Shown: in pieces, positions 35,634 to 43,327 of the stretch
How positions within the stretch are numbered: the stretch's first letter is position 1
Layout of the letters: every line of letters starts with the position of its first letter
Source: JAFDZO01 sp044226845
Lineage (GTDB): Bacteria > Bacteroidota > Ignavibacteria > Tepidaquicellales > Tepidaquicellaceae
Assembly (NCBI GenBank): GCA_044226845.1
Contig: JBGAGG010000006.1
Span: 62,001-126,000 of the forward strand
DNA length: 64,000 bases
Reading direction: 5' to 3'
The notes under the pieces: generated by a model
The model's database searches: none
What the model was told of the DNA's origin: nothing
What the model saw: only the letters and a program-made list of their open reading frames with translations
Made by a program: the position numbers and the translations under genes

Positions 35634-36902
35634 ATGAAAAAGTTCATCGTTTTAATTTTAGTTTTTATCGCATCACAAAATATTTTTGCGCAGAGCGGCT
35701 GGGTAATACAAAATCCGGGGTTGACTAACAATAGTTTATATGATGTTAGTTTTTTTGGTTCCGAAAAGGGTTGGGTCGTAGACAAAAATGCTAATCTTTT
35801 TGTTACGAGCAATGGAGGTACTAACTGGAATTTCATAAGCAATAGTTATCCATATACAGCTGGAACATTTCCGCAAGCATTAACAGCATTTGGGGAGAAC
35901 GCTATTTTACTCACGACTGCAGAATTAAGACCTTTTCTTCCTCCTTCTTCATTAATACTGAAATCCGGAAATAGTGGTTTATCATGGTATTTAGTATATC
36001 GTTCAGATGTTCATTCGATTATTAGGATATATTTTTTAAATAGCCTGGAAGGTTGGGCTGTTGAGTTTGGTGGGGGAACTGTTAGCCATACAGTAATAAA
36101 AACTACAAACGGGGGAAGTAGTTGGAATTCAGTTTATTCATCGTCGCCATTTACTAATGGAACAAGTGCTCCTTATTTTATAAATTCTTTGACAGGATGG
36201 TATCTAAATTTAGAAATACCTTCAAATTTATATAAAACAACCGATGGTGGAAGTAGTTGGACTTCAACTGTCCTTTCTTCAGTTTATGGCAGTCTGCATT
36301 TCTTCAATGAAACAACAGGATTTATTTGCGGCACCGGTTTAGCTAAAACAACTAATGGAGGCCTGAACTGGATAACAAAGCTTTCTGATTTAGATTTAAA
36401 CAAAGTTATTTTTATTAATGATCAAACCGGATGGACTTTTGGTGCATCCGGTAAAATTTGGAAAACTACGAATCAAGGAGAAAACTGGACAATGAGTGTT
36501 TCATTCAATAAGCAGCTAATATCAGGAGTGTTTGTAAATCAAAATACTGGATGGATTGTTGGTTCAGAGGGATTAATTTTAAAAACAATAAATGGGGGAG
36601 TTGGAATTACTCAAACTTCATCTACTATCCCTGACAAATTTTCACTCAATCAAAACTACCCCAACCCCTTCAATCCGTCTACTCGGATTAATTACGAATT
36701 ACGAAATTCGAATTACGTGAGCTTAAAAGTTTTTGATTTACTCGGGAAGGAAGTTGCGCAGCTAGTTAACGAAAAACAAAATGCAGGCAGCTATGCCGTA
36801 GATTTTAATTCAGCAGAGTTAAATCTCCCAAGCGGAATTTATTTTTATACTCTGAACGCAGGGGAGTTTAAAGAAACAAGAAAAATGGTGCTGGTAAAAT
36901 AG
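35634..36902 (+). CDS. T9SS-sorted YCF48/BNR beta-propeller protein
   Basis: A 422-residue secreted protein, shorter than its neighbours, with about six Asp-box units (TSNGGTNW, TTNGGSSW, TTDGGSSW, TTNGGLNW, TTNQGENW, TINGG). It has a signal peptide (MKKFIVLILVFIASQNIFAQ) and a terminal sorting domain (LNQNYPNPFNPST). The ATG at 35634 fits the signal peptide; the upstream in-frame TTG at 35628 adds two residues. It is convergent with the isoaspartyl peptidase gene with 3 bases between the stops. Confidence 0.9.
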   Translation: MKKFIVLILVFIASQNIFAQSGWVIQNPGLTNNSLYDVSFFGSEKGWVVDKNANLFVTSNGGTNWNFISNSYPYTAGTFPQALTAFGENAILLTTAELRPFLPPSSLILKSGNSGLSWYLVYRSDVHSIIRIYFLNSLEGWAVEFGGGTVSHTVIKTTNGGSSWNSVYSSSPFTNGTSAPYFINSLTGWYLNLEIPSNLYKTTDGGSSWTSTVLSSVYGSLHFFNETTGFICGTGLAKTTNGGLNWITKLSDLDLNKVIFINDQTGWTFGASGKIWKTTNQGENWTMSVSFNKQLISGVFVNQNTGWIVGSEGLILKTINGGVGITQTSSTIPDKFSLNQNYPNPFNPSTRINYELRNSNYVSLKVFDLLGKEVAQLVNEKQNAGSYAVDFNSAELNLPSGIYFYTLNAGEFKETRKMVLVK

Positions 36903-36905
36903 CTC

Positions 36906-37841
36906 TTAATCCTTATATATTTTTACATCCATCTCTCTTCCTTGAGAGATGGATGCTCTGTACATTCCCTCGCTGTTAAAAACCATTTCTATATTTCCAT
37001 CTGTATCAACGGCTATTAAACCGCCCTCTCCTTTAATTGAGTTAAGATTATTAAATATAGCATACTTAGCTGCTTCCTTTAACGAAAGCTCTTTATACTT
37101 CATCAGTGCTATCAAATCATAAGCCACCGACTGCCTTATAAAAAACTCGCCGTCCCCCGTGCACGAAACCGCCGCCACGCCGTTCTCAGCGTACGTACCC
37201 GCTCCAATGATAGGAGTATCGCCGATCCGCCCGTACTTCTTATTAGTCAGGCCGCCCGTAGAAGTTGCCGCTGCCAGATTTCCGTCTCCGTCCAAAGCCA
37301 CTGCTCCCACCGTCCCGAACTTCTTTTGCCCGCCCTTAAAATCCGTTGTATGGTCAAGATAAGCCTTGCCCGATTCCTTTGCCTTCTGCAGCTGGTCAAA
37401 TCTCCTCTGAGTAAAAAAGTATTCATCGCTCTCCGTCTCAAGACCCTTTTCCCTGGCAAATTCCTCAGCGCCTTTGCCGCTCAGCATCACAAAATCGCTC
37501 TTATCCATCACAGCCCGGGCAAGCTTTATAGGGTGCTTTATGTTCCGCACTCCCGCAATTGCCCCCGCAGTCAGATCGGCTCCGTTCATTATCGAGGCAT
37601 CCATTTCTATAAGACCGTCATGGGTAAAGACCGAACCCTTGCCGGCATTAAAGAGCGGATTTAGCTCCATTTCAGCAACGGCTGCCTCTACGGCATCGAG
37701 CGCAGTGCCGTCGGCTTCAAGGACCTGCCAGCCGCGCATAAGGGCAAAGCCCAGTGCATGACGGTACTCGGCTTCAAGCTCAGGCGTCATATTGGCTTTA
37801 GTTATCGTTCCGGCGCCCCCGTGAATGGCTAATGATTTCAT
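36906..37841 (-). CDS. iaaA: Isoaspartyl peptidase / L-asparaginase (Ntn hydrolase)
   Basis: A 311-residue N-terminal-nucleophile hydrolase that cleaves beta-aspartyl peptides and hydrolyses asparagine. It starts with MKSLAIHGGAG and carries the autocleavage site KKFGTVGAVALD, with Thr177 as the nucleophile after cleavage into two chains, and IGDTPIIGAGTYAEN plus VSCTGDGEFFI of the active site. There is no signal peptide, so it is cytoplasmic. Its codons and intergenic context are visibly GC-richer than the neighbouring genes. Confidence 0.93.
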   Translation of the reverse strand: MKSLAIHGGAGTITKANMTPELEAEYRHALGFALMRGWQVLEADGTALDAVEAAVAEMELNPLFNAGKGSVFTHDGLIEMDASIMNGADLTAGAIAGVRNIKHPIKLARAVMDKSDFVMLSGKGAEEFAREKGLETESDEYFFTQRRFDQLQKAKESGKAYLDHTTDFKGGQKKFGTVGAVALDGDGNLAAATSTGGLTNKKYGRIGDTPIIGAGTYAENGVAAVSCTGDGEFFIRQSVAYDLIALMKYKELSLKEAAKYAIFNNLNSIKGEGGLIAVDTDGNIEMVFNSEGMYRASISQGREMDVKIYKD

Positions 37842-37881
37842 GGTCAGGTTTTAAGTTGATTGAAAATAGGGAAAAAATGAT

Positions 37882-37912
37882 AGATTTTTAAGGGAAATTT
37901 TGATGTGTAAAA
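37882..37912. repeat. Dispersed repeat, copy C (short)
   Basis: AGATTTTTAAGGGAAATTTT and GATGTGTAAA align with copy A (8491-8525). It lies 40-70 bases upstream of the iaaA start on the minus strand, so it could carry a promoter or leader element. Confidence 0.45.
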
Positions 37913-38152
37913 GATGCGATTTTGAGCTGTTTTTGAGGTTACGTTTTTTCTAATTTTCGGAGATATCTTATTGTTTTATCAAGATAAATAAATTTTAATA
38001 AAAATATTTAGATTGATTTTACAGTGAGTTAGTTGGAAAATTTTTATTTTGGGTGGGGAAGCGAGGTGTTGTGTTTTCAGGGGTTTAGGTTTGGGGAGAT
38101 ATAGATTTTTCTTAATTGCACATAATAAAGAATATAATATATACTATGTACA

Positions 38153-38183
38153 TAAAAAAAGAGGGTAAATAAATTTACCCTCT
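38153..38183 (-). terminator. Intrinsic terminator downstream of the STAS-GHKL gene
   Basis: AGAGGGTAAA and TTTACCCTCT (38160-38169 and 38174-38183) form a perfect 10-bp stem around a TAAA loop, followed on the minus strand by seven T. Confidence 0.75.
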
Positions 38184-38193
38184 AAAAATTATG

Positions 38194-38268
38194 TAGTTAA
38201 GTTATCTTCTCCCGAGCTCATTAAATAAATAAAAAAAAATATCCATAGTTTTATTTAATGAGAACTAC
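38194..38268. repeat. Nested inverted repeat
   Basis: CTCATTAAATAAA (38217-38229) and TTTATTTAATGAG (38250-38262) are perfect 13-base arms. Directly outside the right arm, AACTAC (38263-38268) pairs with GTAGTT at 38194-38199, leaving an 18-base bulge on the left. This is a long AT-rich structured stretch at the 3' end of the STAS-GHKL gene. Confidence 0.65.
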
Positions 38269-38369
38269 ATACCATAATTTGTACATATACATTTGGTACT
38301 TTTTAAAAGTAGTAATATTTAAGACTTTAAACAATACCAATATTGATCTCTTTGATACAGTAATTATAC

Positions 38370-39719
38370 TTATGAATTAGCTGATTGTTTCATTTCTTCA
38401 TTTAATCTTAGTGATACAGCCCTATGAATAATTAAAGAAATATCTGAATTAGTATTTATAACTTTAAAAATGTTATTAAAGTTTACAAAGCCAAAATGAT
38501 GAACTGTCTTGGCGATAAACTCATCGGCAAAAGAGGAAGAAATTATGCTAATATCATTAAAATCTATACAGATTCTTCTTTTCGCTTCCTCAAATATATT
38601 TATTAATTCATTTCTAGCAGCTTCTCCTGATTTTCTAGTACCAGTACCATTTGTTTTTTCGGCTATCTTATACACAACCTCACCCTCATCATTTTCCATA
38701 TTTTCTAGTTCAATATTAAACCTTTCGACGCCGGGAAATATTTCTGAAAGTGTTACCCTTTTTGTCAGGTTTATATGAAAGGCAACATTAGTCGATTGGT
38801 CCTCATAAGACAGCATAATAGGATTGGCAAAGTTTTGAATACTTTTATCGCTTTTTATTAAAATACCTCCATATCCAGATATAATACTCAATTCCCCTTC
38901 ATTATGCTGAATAATATTATATAAACCCCATAACCCATTTCCTTGCCCAATTTCTCTGTCTCTCGTTACTCCTTGTTCCAGGGATAATGCAATTGCATCA
39001 GATGCAGTTTTATAACGATACTGACTGTTTTTCATAGATTGATAAATTCCTTGGCCTAAATCAAAAATACAAATGTTTAAGTTATTCTGTTGTTTATGAT
39101 ATTGAGCCATTATGTATCCAACAGAACTCTTGGAGTGTTGTAATACATTATCCATAATTTCATTTAAAACCCATTCGCAAGATTCAACTACTCCGTGTTC
39201 ACAAATTTGTAACTGTCTAATATTTGAAATTAATCCGGCAATAATTTTATAAATTTGATTTGAAGCACTAAACTTCCAAATTGTATCCAAATAATTAGTA
39301 TTGAACTTATTTTCATTAACTAAATAGGGTTTTCCAAACTTAATATTGTGAAGATATGTTGACCTCTTAAGTAAGATAATTTTAACTGAATACTTTTCCT
39401 GAAAATACTCCAGGATTGCTGCAACAGGCACTGCAGGAGAGCAATAGACTTTATCTACCGGGGACAAATCAATATAAATTTTTTTGTGTTTAAATTTGGT
39501 TATTAATCTAAGTAATGTATCTATTAATTCAGGTATTAGTCTTGAATTAGTTAAATTAAATATTATTATTATATTTTTCTCTACAACTTTGCAATTATAA
39601 GAAATTATTTGTGCGTTTTTTAATCTCATATTGCAATATAAATTAAACACTTGATTTATACACCTTAAAAAAGTGATTATATCACTCCCCCTCACTTCTT
39701 CTTCCAATTCTTTTTCCAC
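38370..39719 (-). CDS. STAS-like - GHKL ATPase - DUF4325 protein
   Basis: A 449-residue soluble protein. A STAS-like fold is suggested at about 65-120 (IYIDLSPVDKVYCSPAVPVA). It is followed by a GHKL (histidine kinase-like) ATPase: N-box WVLNEIMDNVLQHS with N176 and N181, G1 FDLGQGI and G2 GQGNGLWGL. The C-terminal part (about 350-440; RICIDFNDISIISSSFADEFIAK) matches the STAS-like DUF4325 domain. No dimerisation H-box is seen, so it resembles anti-sigma-type ATPases more than sensor kinases. Its 5' end overlaps the upstream gene by 28 bases. A later in-frame start is possible. Function unknown; a stress-switch role is inference. Confidence 0.72.
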   Translation of the reverse strand: MEKELEEEVRGSDIITFLRCINQVFNLYCNMRLKNAQIISYNCKVVEKNIIIIFNLTNSRLIPELIDTLLRLITKFKHKKIYIDLSPVDKVYCSPAVPVAAILEYFQEKYSVKIILLKRSTYLHNIKFGKPYLVNENKFNTNYLDTIWKFSASNQIYKIIAGLISNIRQLQICEHGVVESCEWVLNEIMDNVLQHSKSSVGYIMAQYHKQQNNLNICIFDLGQGIYQSMKNSQYRYKTASDAIALSLEQGVTRDREIGQGNGLWGLYNIIQHNEGELSIISGYGGILIKSDKSIQNFANPIMLSYEDQSTNVAFHINLTKRVTLSEIFPGVERFNIELENMENDEGEVVYKIAEKTNGTGTRKSGEAARNELINIFEEAKRRICIDFNDISIISSSFADEFIAKTVHHFGFVNFNNIFKVINTNSDISLIIHRAVSLRLNEEMKQSANS

Positions 39720-40333
39720 TCTTCGTACACTTCGTGGCCGGATTTGCCTTTGTTGCGCTCGCGGATCTTTCTGTTGCGCTCGATTCGTTTTTCGATTTCC
39801 TCTTCCGTTTCCTGAACTATAGCGTTTGCGGGCTTGCCGTTTGCATCGCTTAGCAGATTATTGGGTTCCTCTTTTATTAGTCCGAGCTCTTCTCTTGCCT
39901 CATAAGGAAGATGTTTTGTTACTGCTCCGGGAAGCTTGCCGTCTGCGTAATCAAGAGGGGCGAAGGCAAACTCGCGGTGCCTTTCTGATTTAGCGTTGAT
40001 GCTGACAATAAGATAATCATTATCTTTTGCCTTCTTAGGCTTGTAGGGCTTGGGAGCGTTTACAGGTTTGCCTGAAGAGAAATTTGTCATATACCATTTT
40101 GCAGTTTCTATATCTCCGCCAAGCAGGCGTTTTATCACCGTCATTTCTGCATAGTCCTTGATGCGCTTTTTTTCCGACTTCACAATTTCTTTGAGGTCAG
40201 AATTTTCCGGCAGGTCTAAAAAATTTGCGACGGCGCTGCGGGAGACATTCAGGTCATCGGCTATGCGCTGTACTACTCCGAAGCAGAAGGGGATTCGCTC
40301 TTCTACTTTTTCGCGTGTTAGAATTTTATCCAA
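39692..40333 (-). CDS. Small-terminase-like DNA-binding protein
   Basis: A 213-residue protein. The N-terminus has a helix-turn-helix (VVQRIADDLNVSRSAVANFLDLPENSDLKEIV, about residues 20-51). 'MTVIKRLLGGDIETAKWYMTNFSSGKP' after it is the pattern seen in phage terminase small subunits and related packaging or HTH proteins. The C-terminus is charged and helical (EEEIEKRIERNRKIRERNKG). No large terminase, portal or capsid gene is near. The only possible start before residue 60 is a TTG at 40333 that lies inside an AATTAACAATT repeat, so a 5' truncation is also possible. It overlaps the next gene by 28 bases. Confidence 0.55.
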   Translation of the reverse strand: MDKILTREKVEERIPFCFGVVQRIADDLNVSRSAVANFLDLPENSDLKEIVKSEKKRIKDYAEMTVIKRLLGGDIETAKWYMTNFSSGKPVNAPKPYKPKKAKDNDYLIVSINAKSERHREFAFAPLDYADGKLPGAVTKHLPYEAREELGLIKEEPNNLLSDANGKPANAIVQETEEEIEKRIERNRKIRERNKGKSGHEVYEEWKKNWKKK

Positions 40334-40361
40334 TTAACAATTAGTAATTAACAATTAACAG
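40331..40361. repeat. AATTAACAATT-type repeat
   Basis: CAATTAACAATTAGTAATTA and a further AACAATTAACAG match the strings bordering the cassettes at 27181-27582. Here it sits at the start codon of the terminase-like gene and adjoins ATTAATCC / GGATTAAT inverted arms. Confidence 0.7.
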
Positions 40362-40503
40362 CCATTAATCCTGTTCAAAGGATTAATAGCTGAGCAAAAA
40401 ATAATTTACTAAAGAAAAAGGAAATTTGGAATAACGGGCGGCCTATTACTACTAATAGGGAAAAATATTTTTTTATTGCTTGACAGGTGTTTTAAAAAGT
40501 AAA

Positions 40504-41493
40504 CTAATAAACAGGAACTCTGCTTACTTTATATAAATAACTTTTTCCAGAAAAACTTTCGGTATAATAAAATACGGAATTCTTCATTTGCGTTACTTCT
40601 CCATCAGGCCAGTTGTGAGGTCCTAAGGGAAAATTTTCGTCTTTAACAAGAGCGGTTCCGTTCCATATATATCCAGTTTTATTAAAATTCGTATCTACAA
40701 TTGTAGCATAAAAATAATTTTTATCAGCTCCGGAAACTGTTAATAATCTGTAGGCAGAAATATTTGTTATAAAGTCCCACTTATTTGTGTAATAAGAGAG
40801 TGTGAAAGTATTTGTTGCGGGATTGGTAATTCTCGCAAGTGAATTCCCGAGCGGAACATTCTGCCCCTGCCTTACCTGCTCTGAATGAAATTTAAAATGA
40901 CTGCCATCGTAAATGTAAGTATTGCATCCGCTGATGTAATCTGAAAAAGCATATAAGCCGCTTGCTGTATTTGCAAAAGATGTAACTATGTTGTATGGGA
41001 TAGAATCTTTCGTGATAACTCCGTTATCGTATTTATAAATTCTGTTTGCAAGCGAAGCGAAAATTTTGCCGGGCTGTATAATTATCAGCTGCATCTGGCT
41101 GAATAAATTAATGGAGTCAAGAACGACTTCTGTTATATTTTCACCTTCAAAAATAAACAGTTTGTATTTATAGTTATCTGAGTTTCCGTACATGACTGTA
41201 TAATTTGAGCTGTACGTATTCATAAGCTCCGGCCAAAAGGAATTATCGGGTATGGTGTATTTCTTTTTGAAATTTTTATTTGATTTGTATAGCCCGAGAT
41301 GTGTAATATAATAAGCATAATTATTTTCATCCTGAGATATCATAGAGATATATTCTCCGGTAGAAGTAGAGTCAACTTTTTCCCATTGAGTGTACTCTCC
41401 TTTTACGGGTGTGATAACAGAATCTGAACATGAATTAAAATAAAAAAGTAGTACGGGTGTGAGGCAGAAAAATAAAAGAAAGGTCTTTTTCAT
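40504..41493 (-). CDS. Lipoprotein, ~335-residue paralogue family, member 4
   Basis: A 329-residue lipoprotein; lipobox FNSC followed by SDSVITPV. The mature part begins KGEYTQWEKVDSTSTGEYISMI, then shows the family's repeats of short strands ('YAYYITHLGLYKSNKNF', 'KLFIFEGENITEV', 'KIFASLANRIYKYDNG'). The segment 'WNGTALVKDENFPLG' matches 'WNGSEYKQQENFPSG' of member 3. It stands alone in a 260-base-flanked position upstream of the OM barrels. Confidence 0.72.
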   Translation of the reverse strand: MKKTFLLFFCLTPVLLFYFNSCSDSVITPVKGEYTQWEKVDSTSTGEYISMISQDENNYAYYITHLGLYKSNKNFKKKYTIPDNSFWPELMNTYSSNYTVMYGNSDNYKYKLFIFEGENITEVVLDSINLFSQMQLIIIQPGKIFASLANRIYKYDNGVITKDSIPYNIVTSFANTASGLYAFSDYISGCNTYIYDGSHFKFHSEQVRQGQNVPLGNSLARITNPATNTFTLSYYTNKWDFITNISAYRLLTVSGADKNYFYATIVDTNFNKTGYIWNGTALVKDENFPLGPHNWPDGEVTQMKNSVFYYTESFSGKSYLYKVSRVPVY

Positions 41494-41640
41494 TTATTTT
41501 ATTTTTGAATTTAAAGCGGGTAGAGGTTTTGGCCGGTAGTGTTGTATTTATGTTATAGTGTGATTTTCTAATAAATTAAAAAAGAAAAATAATATTTACA
41601 AGTAATAAATATCGAGGCAGGAATTTTGTGTTACGATTCG

Positions 41641-41682
41641 AAAATCACCGCTGCGGCGCTGGGGCACCGCTTGCGGGATTTT
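41641..41682. repeat. GC-rich imperfect palindrome
   Basis: AAAATCACCGC and GCGGGATTTT pair with one bulged base around TGCGGCGCTGGGGCACC. It is a GC-rich block in AT-rich DNA, resembling short REP-like palindromes, in the gap between lipoprotein 4 and an OM barrel. Confidence 0.6.
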
Positions 41683-41755
41683 GTAGTGTTCAGTCTGTAA
41701 TCAGTATCACTACACTTTTTTACACTCTTTTCAGGGTAAAAATTTTTACAAAATA

Positions 41756-42343
41756 TTACAAGCCGAAGTGATAGCCGACATCAAGCAATATTCCGTTGAA
41801 GCTATCGCCGGGGCGGTTGTTCACTCTGTAGCTGCCTTCTACGGAAACTTTGCTTCCGCTTTGCAGATTGAACTGTACGCCGGCTGCGAGCATTACACCG
41901 AGTCCGTTTTCAGATGAGCCTTTTAAAATTATATTTCCGTTATTTCCGTTTTTTATATCATCGAATGAAGTAAGGCTTAGCCCGATACCGATTCTTCCAT
42001 AGGGAGAAACGGAGTTGATGCTGTTGTAATCGCAGATCTTTCCGACTGCAAGAAGCTGCACTGCATTGAATGAGCCGCCTGTAACATTGGCATTGCTGTT
42101 TCCGAATACTGCACCTTTATCCAGAGCGAATGATGCGTAGTTCAGCTCGCCGCCGACACCGAACATATCGGAGACAGGTTTTTCATAATCGAGACCGAGA
42201 TTGAAAGATGATGTCCAGTATGTTTTGAAATCGGATGGCGAAGAGGGAATAGTTATTCCTGCACTGATGCCTAAGTAGCTTCTGCTTTGCGCCGATGCCA
42301 GAACGGGTAGAAGCAATAAAATTACAACAATGAATTTTTTCAT
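41756..42343 (-). CDS. Small outer-membrane beta-barrel protein
   Basis: A 195-residue protein with signal peptide (MKKFIVVILLLLPVLASAQ) and eight or so amphipathic strands, e.g. 'SYLGISAGITIPSSP', 'GVGGELNYASFALD', 'PYGRIGIGLSLTSF', ending 'LLDVGYHFGL' with a C-terminal aromatic-hydrophobic strand typical for insertion by BAM. It belongs to a five-member family in this window (also 42479, 48942, 52060, 52890), resembling the OmpA-like eight-stranded barrels. Function unknown. Confidence 0.75.
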   Translation of the reverse strand: MKKFIVVILLLLPVLASAQSRSYLGISAGITIPSSPSDFKTYWTSSFNLGLDYEKPVSDMFGVGGELNYASFALDKGAVFGNSNANVTGGSFNAVQLLAVGKICDYNSINSVSPYGRIGIGLSLTSFDDIKNGNNGNIILKGSSENGLGVMLAAGVQFNLQSGSKVSVEGSYRVNNRPGDSFNGILLDVGYHFGL

Positions 42344-42478
42344 TTGTAGCTTGTTTAGTTAAAAAATATCGGGGTTATAGGTACAGATTGAATACTCTCC
42401 TGCAATAAAGCAAAAGAGAACATTGAGAAAGGTATTAACAATATACGTGTTTCTGCTGAAACAAAGTTAATTATAAAA

Positions 42479-43060
42479 CTATAATCTAAAATGATATCCG
42501 AAGCCGACTAATGCTGCGCCGTAATCAAGTCCGGGAATGTGGTTCATCCTGTAGCTTACTTCGAACGTGATTTTGTTTAGATCCGGCAGATGGATATCAA
42601 TGCCGCCTCCGAGAAGGATTGCGTAGCCTGATTCGGCATTCTTCTGATAGACTAAAGAAGAATTTTTAACGGCAGTTGTTGCCGAGGCGAAACCATAGCC
42701 AACTCCGATACGTCCATAAGGCGTAACGCTGCGAATGCCGACGTTATCTCCGATTCTTATATATGGTGTTAGTGATATTAATGAAAGCATTTCGCCGGTA
42801 ACGGTGTTGTTGTTTCCGTCGATTGTGTACATTGCATAATTCGCATCGAGCCCTGCGGAAACGAGATTCGATAACGATTTATCGAATGAGGATGCGCCGT
42901 AAAAGCCGAGCGAGTAGTATGTATTGAATGTTGTCGGCGCGGCGGGGAATGTAGTCCCTGCCTGAATGCTGATAAAGGAAGGGTCAGTGGGATTTGTGCT
43001 CTGGGAAAACAAATTCACTTGTGTAAATAAAACGATAAGAACTGCAAATATCTTTTTCAT
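42479..43060 (-). CDS. Small outer-membrane beta-barrel protein
   Basis: About 193 residues with signal peptide MKKIFAVLIVLFTQVNLFSQ (start at 43060; an ATG at 43072 would add four residues). It has an alternating-strand barrel with 'YGRIGVGYGFAS', 'ILLGGGIDIHL', 'VSYRMNHIPG' and C-terminal 'GFGYHFRL'. It is a close paralogue of the barrel at 41756 ('YRVNNRPGDSFNGILLDVGYHFGL'). Separate leader with an A-rich upstream; no operon partner within 100 bases. Confidence 0.75.
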   Translation of the reverse strand: MKKIFAVLIVLFTQVNLFSQSTNPTDPSFISIQAGTTFPAAPTTFNTYYSLGFYGASSFDKSLSNLVSAGLDANYAMYTIDGNNNTVTGEMLSLISLTPYIRIGDNVGIRSVTPYGRIGVGYGFASATTAVKNSSLVYQKNAESGYAILLGGGIDIHLPDLNKITFEVSYRMNHIPGLDYGAALVGFGYHFRL

Positions 43061-43242
43061 AATAGAATTCATAGTTAAAAATTTTTTTTATTCAAAAAAT
43101 ATTCGGGGTTACAAAAACTAAAATGAAAAGGATTATTTACATCAAGAAAGGTAGTACAATATGTGAAAAATTATAGAAAGATTTAAGGAAAAAATTGCGG
43201 AAATTTCAAAGGAATTTTGATAAAGAAGTTTTTAACAAAGGC

Positions 43243-43294
43243 GTTATCCGTTATTTGCTGTTAGCGGGGAAAAATACAACAAATAACGGATAAC
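43243..43294. repeat. 15-base inverted repeat GTTATCCGTTATTTG
   Basis: Perfect 15-base arms (43243-43257 and 43280-43294) around a 22-base loop. GTTATCCGTTAT also occurs in the coding region of the first T9SS gene (30010-30021). It lies between an OM barrel and lipoprotein 5, and could work as a terminator or be a dispersed repeat. Confidence 0.7.
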
Positions 43295-43327
43295 GGAAAA
43301 AAAGAGAGTTATGATTTATCTATAAAT

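Larger units (their letters stand above)
37842..38369. other. Intergenic region between iaaA and the STAS-GHKL gene
   Basis: 528 bases, with copy C of the dispersed repeat at its start, a minus-strand terminator near 38160 and a nested inverted repeat around 38190-38270. No supported gene. A GTTTCAGGGGTTTAGG-like G-rich stretch (38050-38100) has no obvious partner. Confidence 0.6.

Noticed and set aside
38370..39719. Frameshift between the STAS-GHKL gene and the gene at 39692
   Set aside because: The 28-base overlap could suggest a frameshifted single gene, but the two products have unrelated domains and clearly different base use, so they are separate genes.
39692..40333. Prophage
   Set aside because: A terminase-small-like fold alone is not enough; no large terminase, portal, capsid, tail or integrase gene is in the window.
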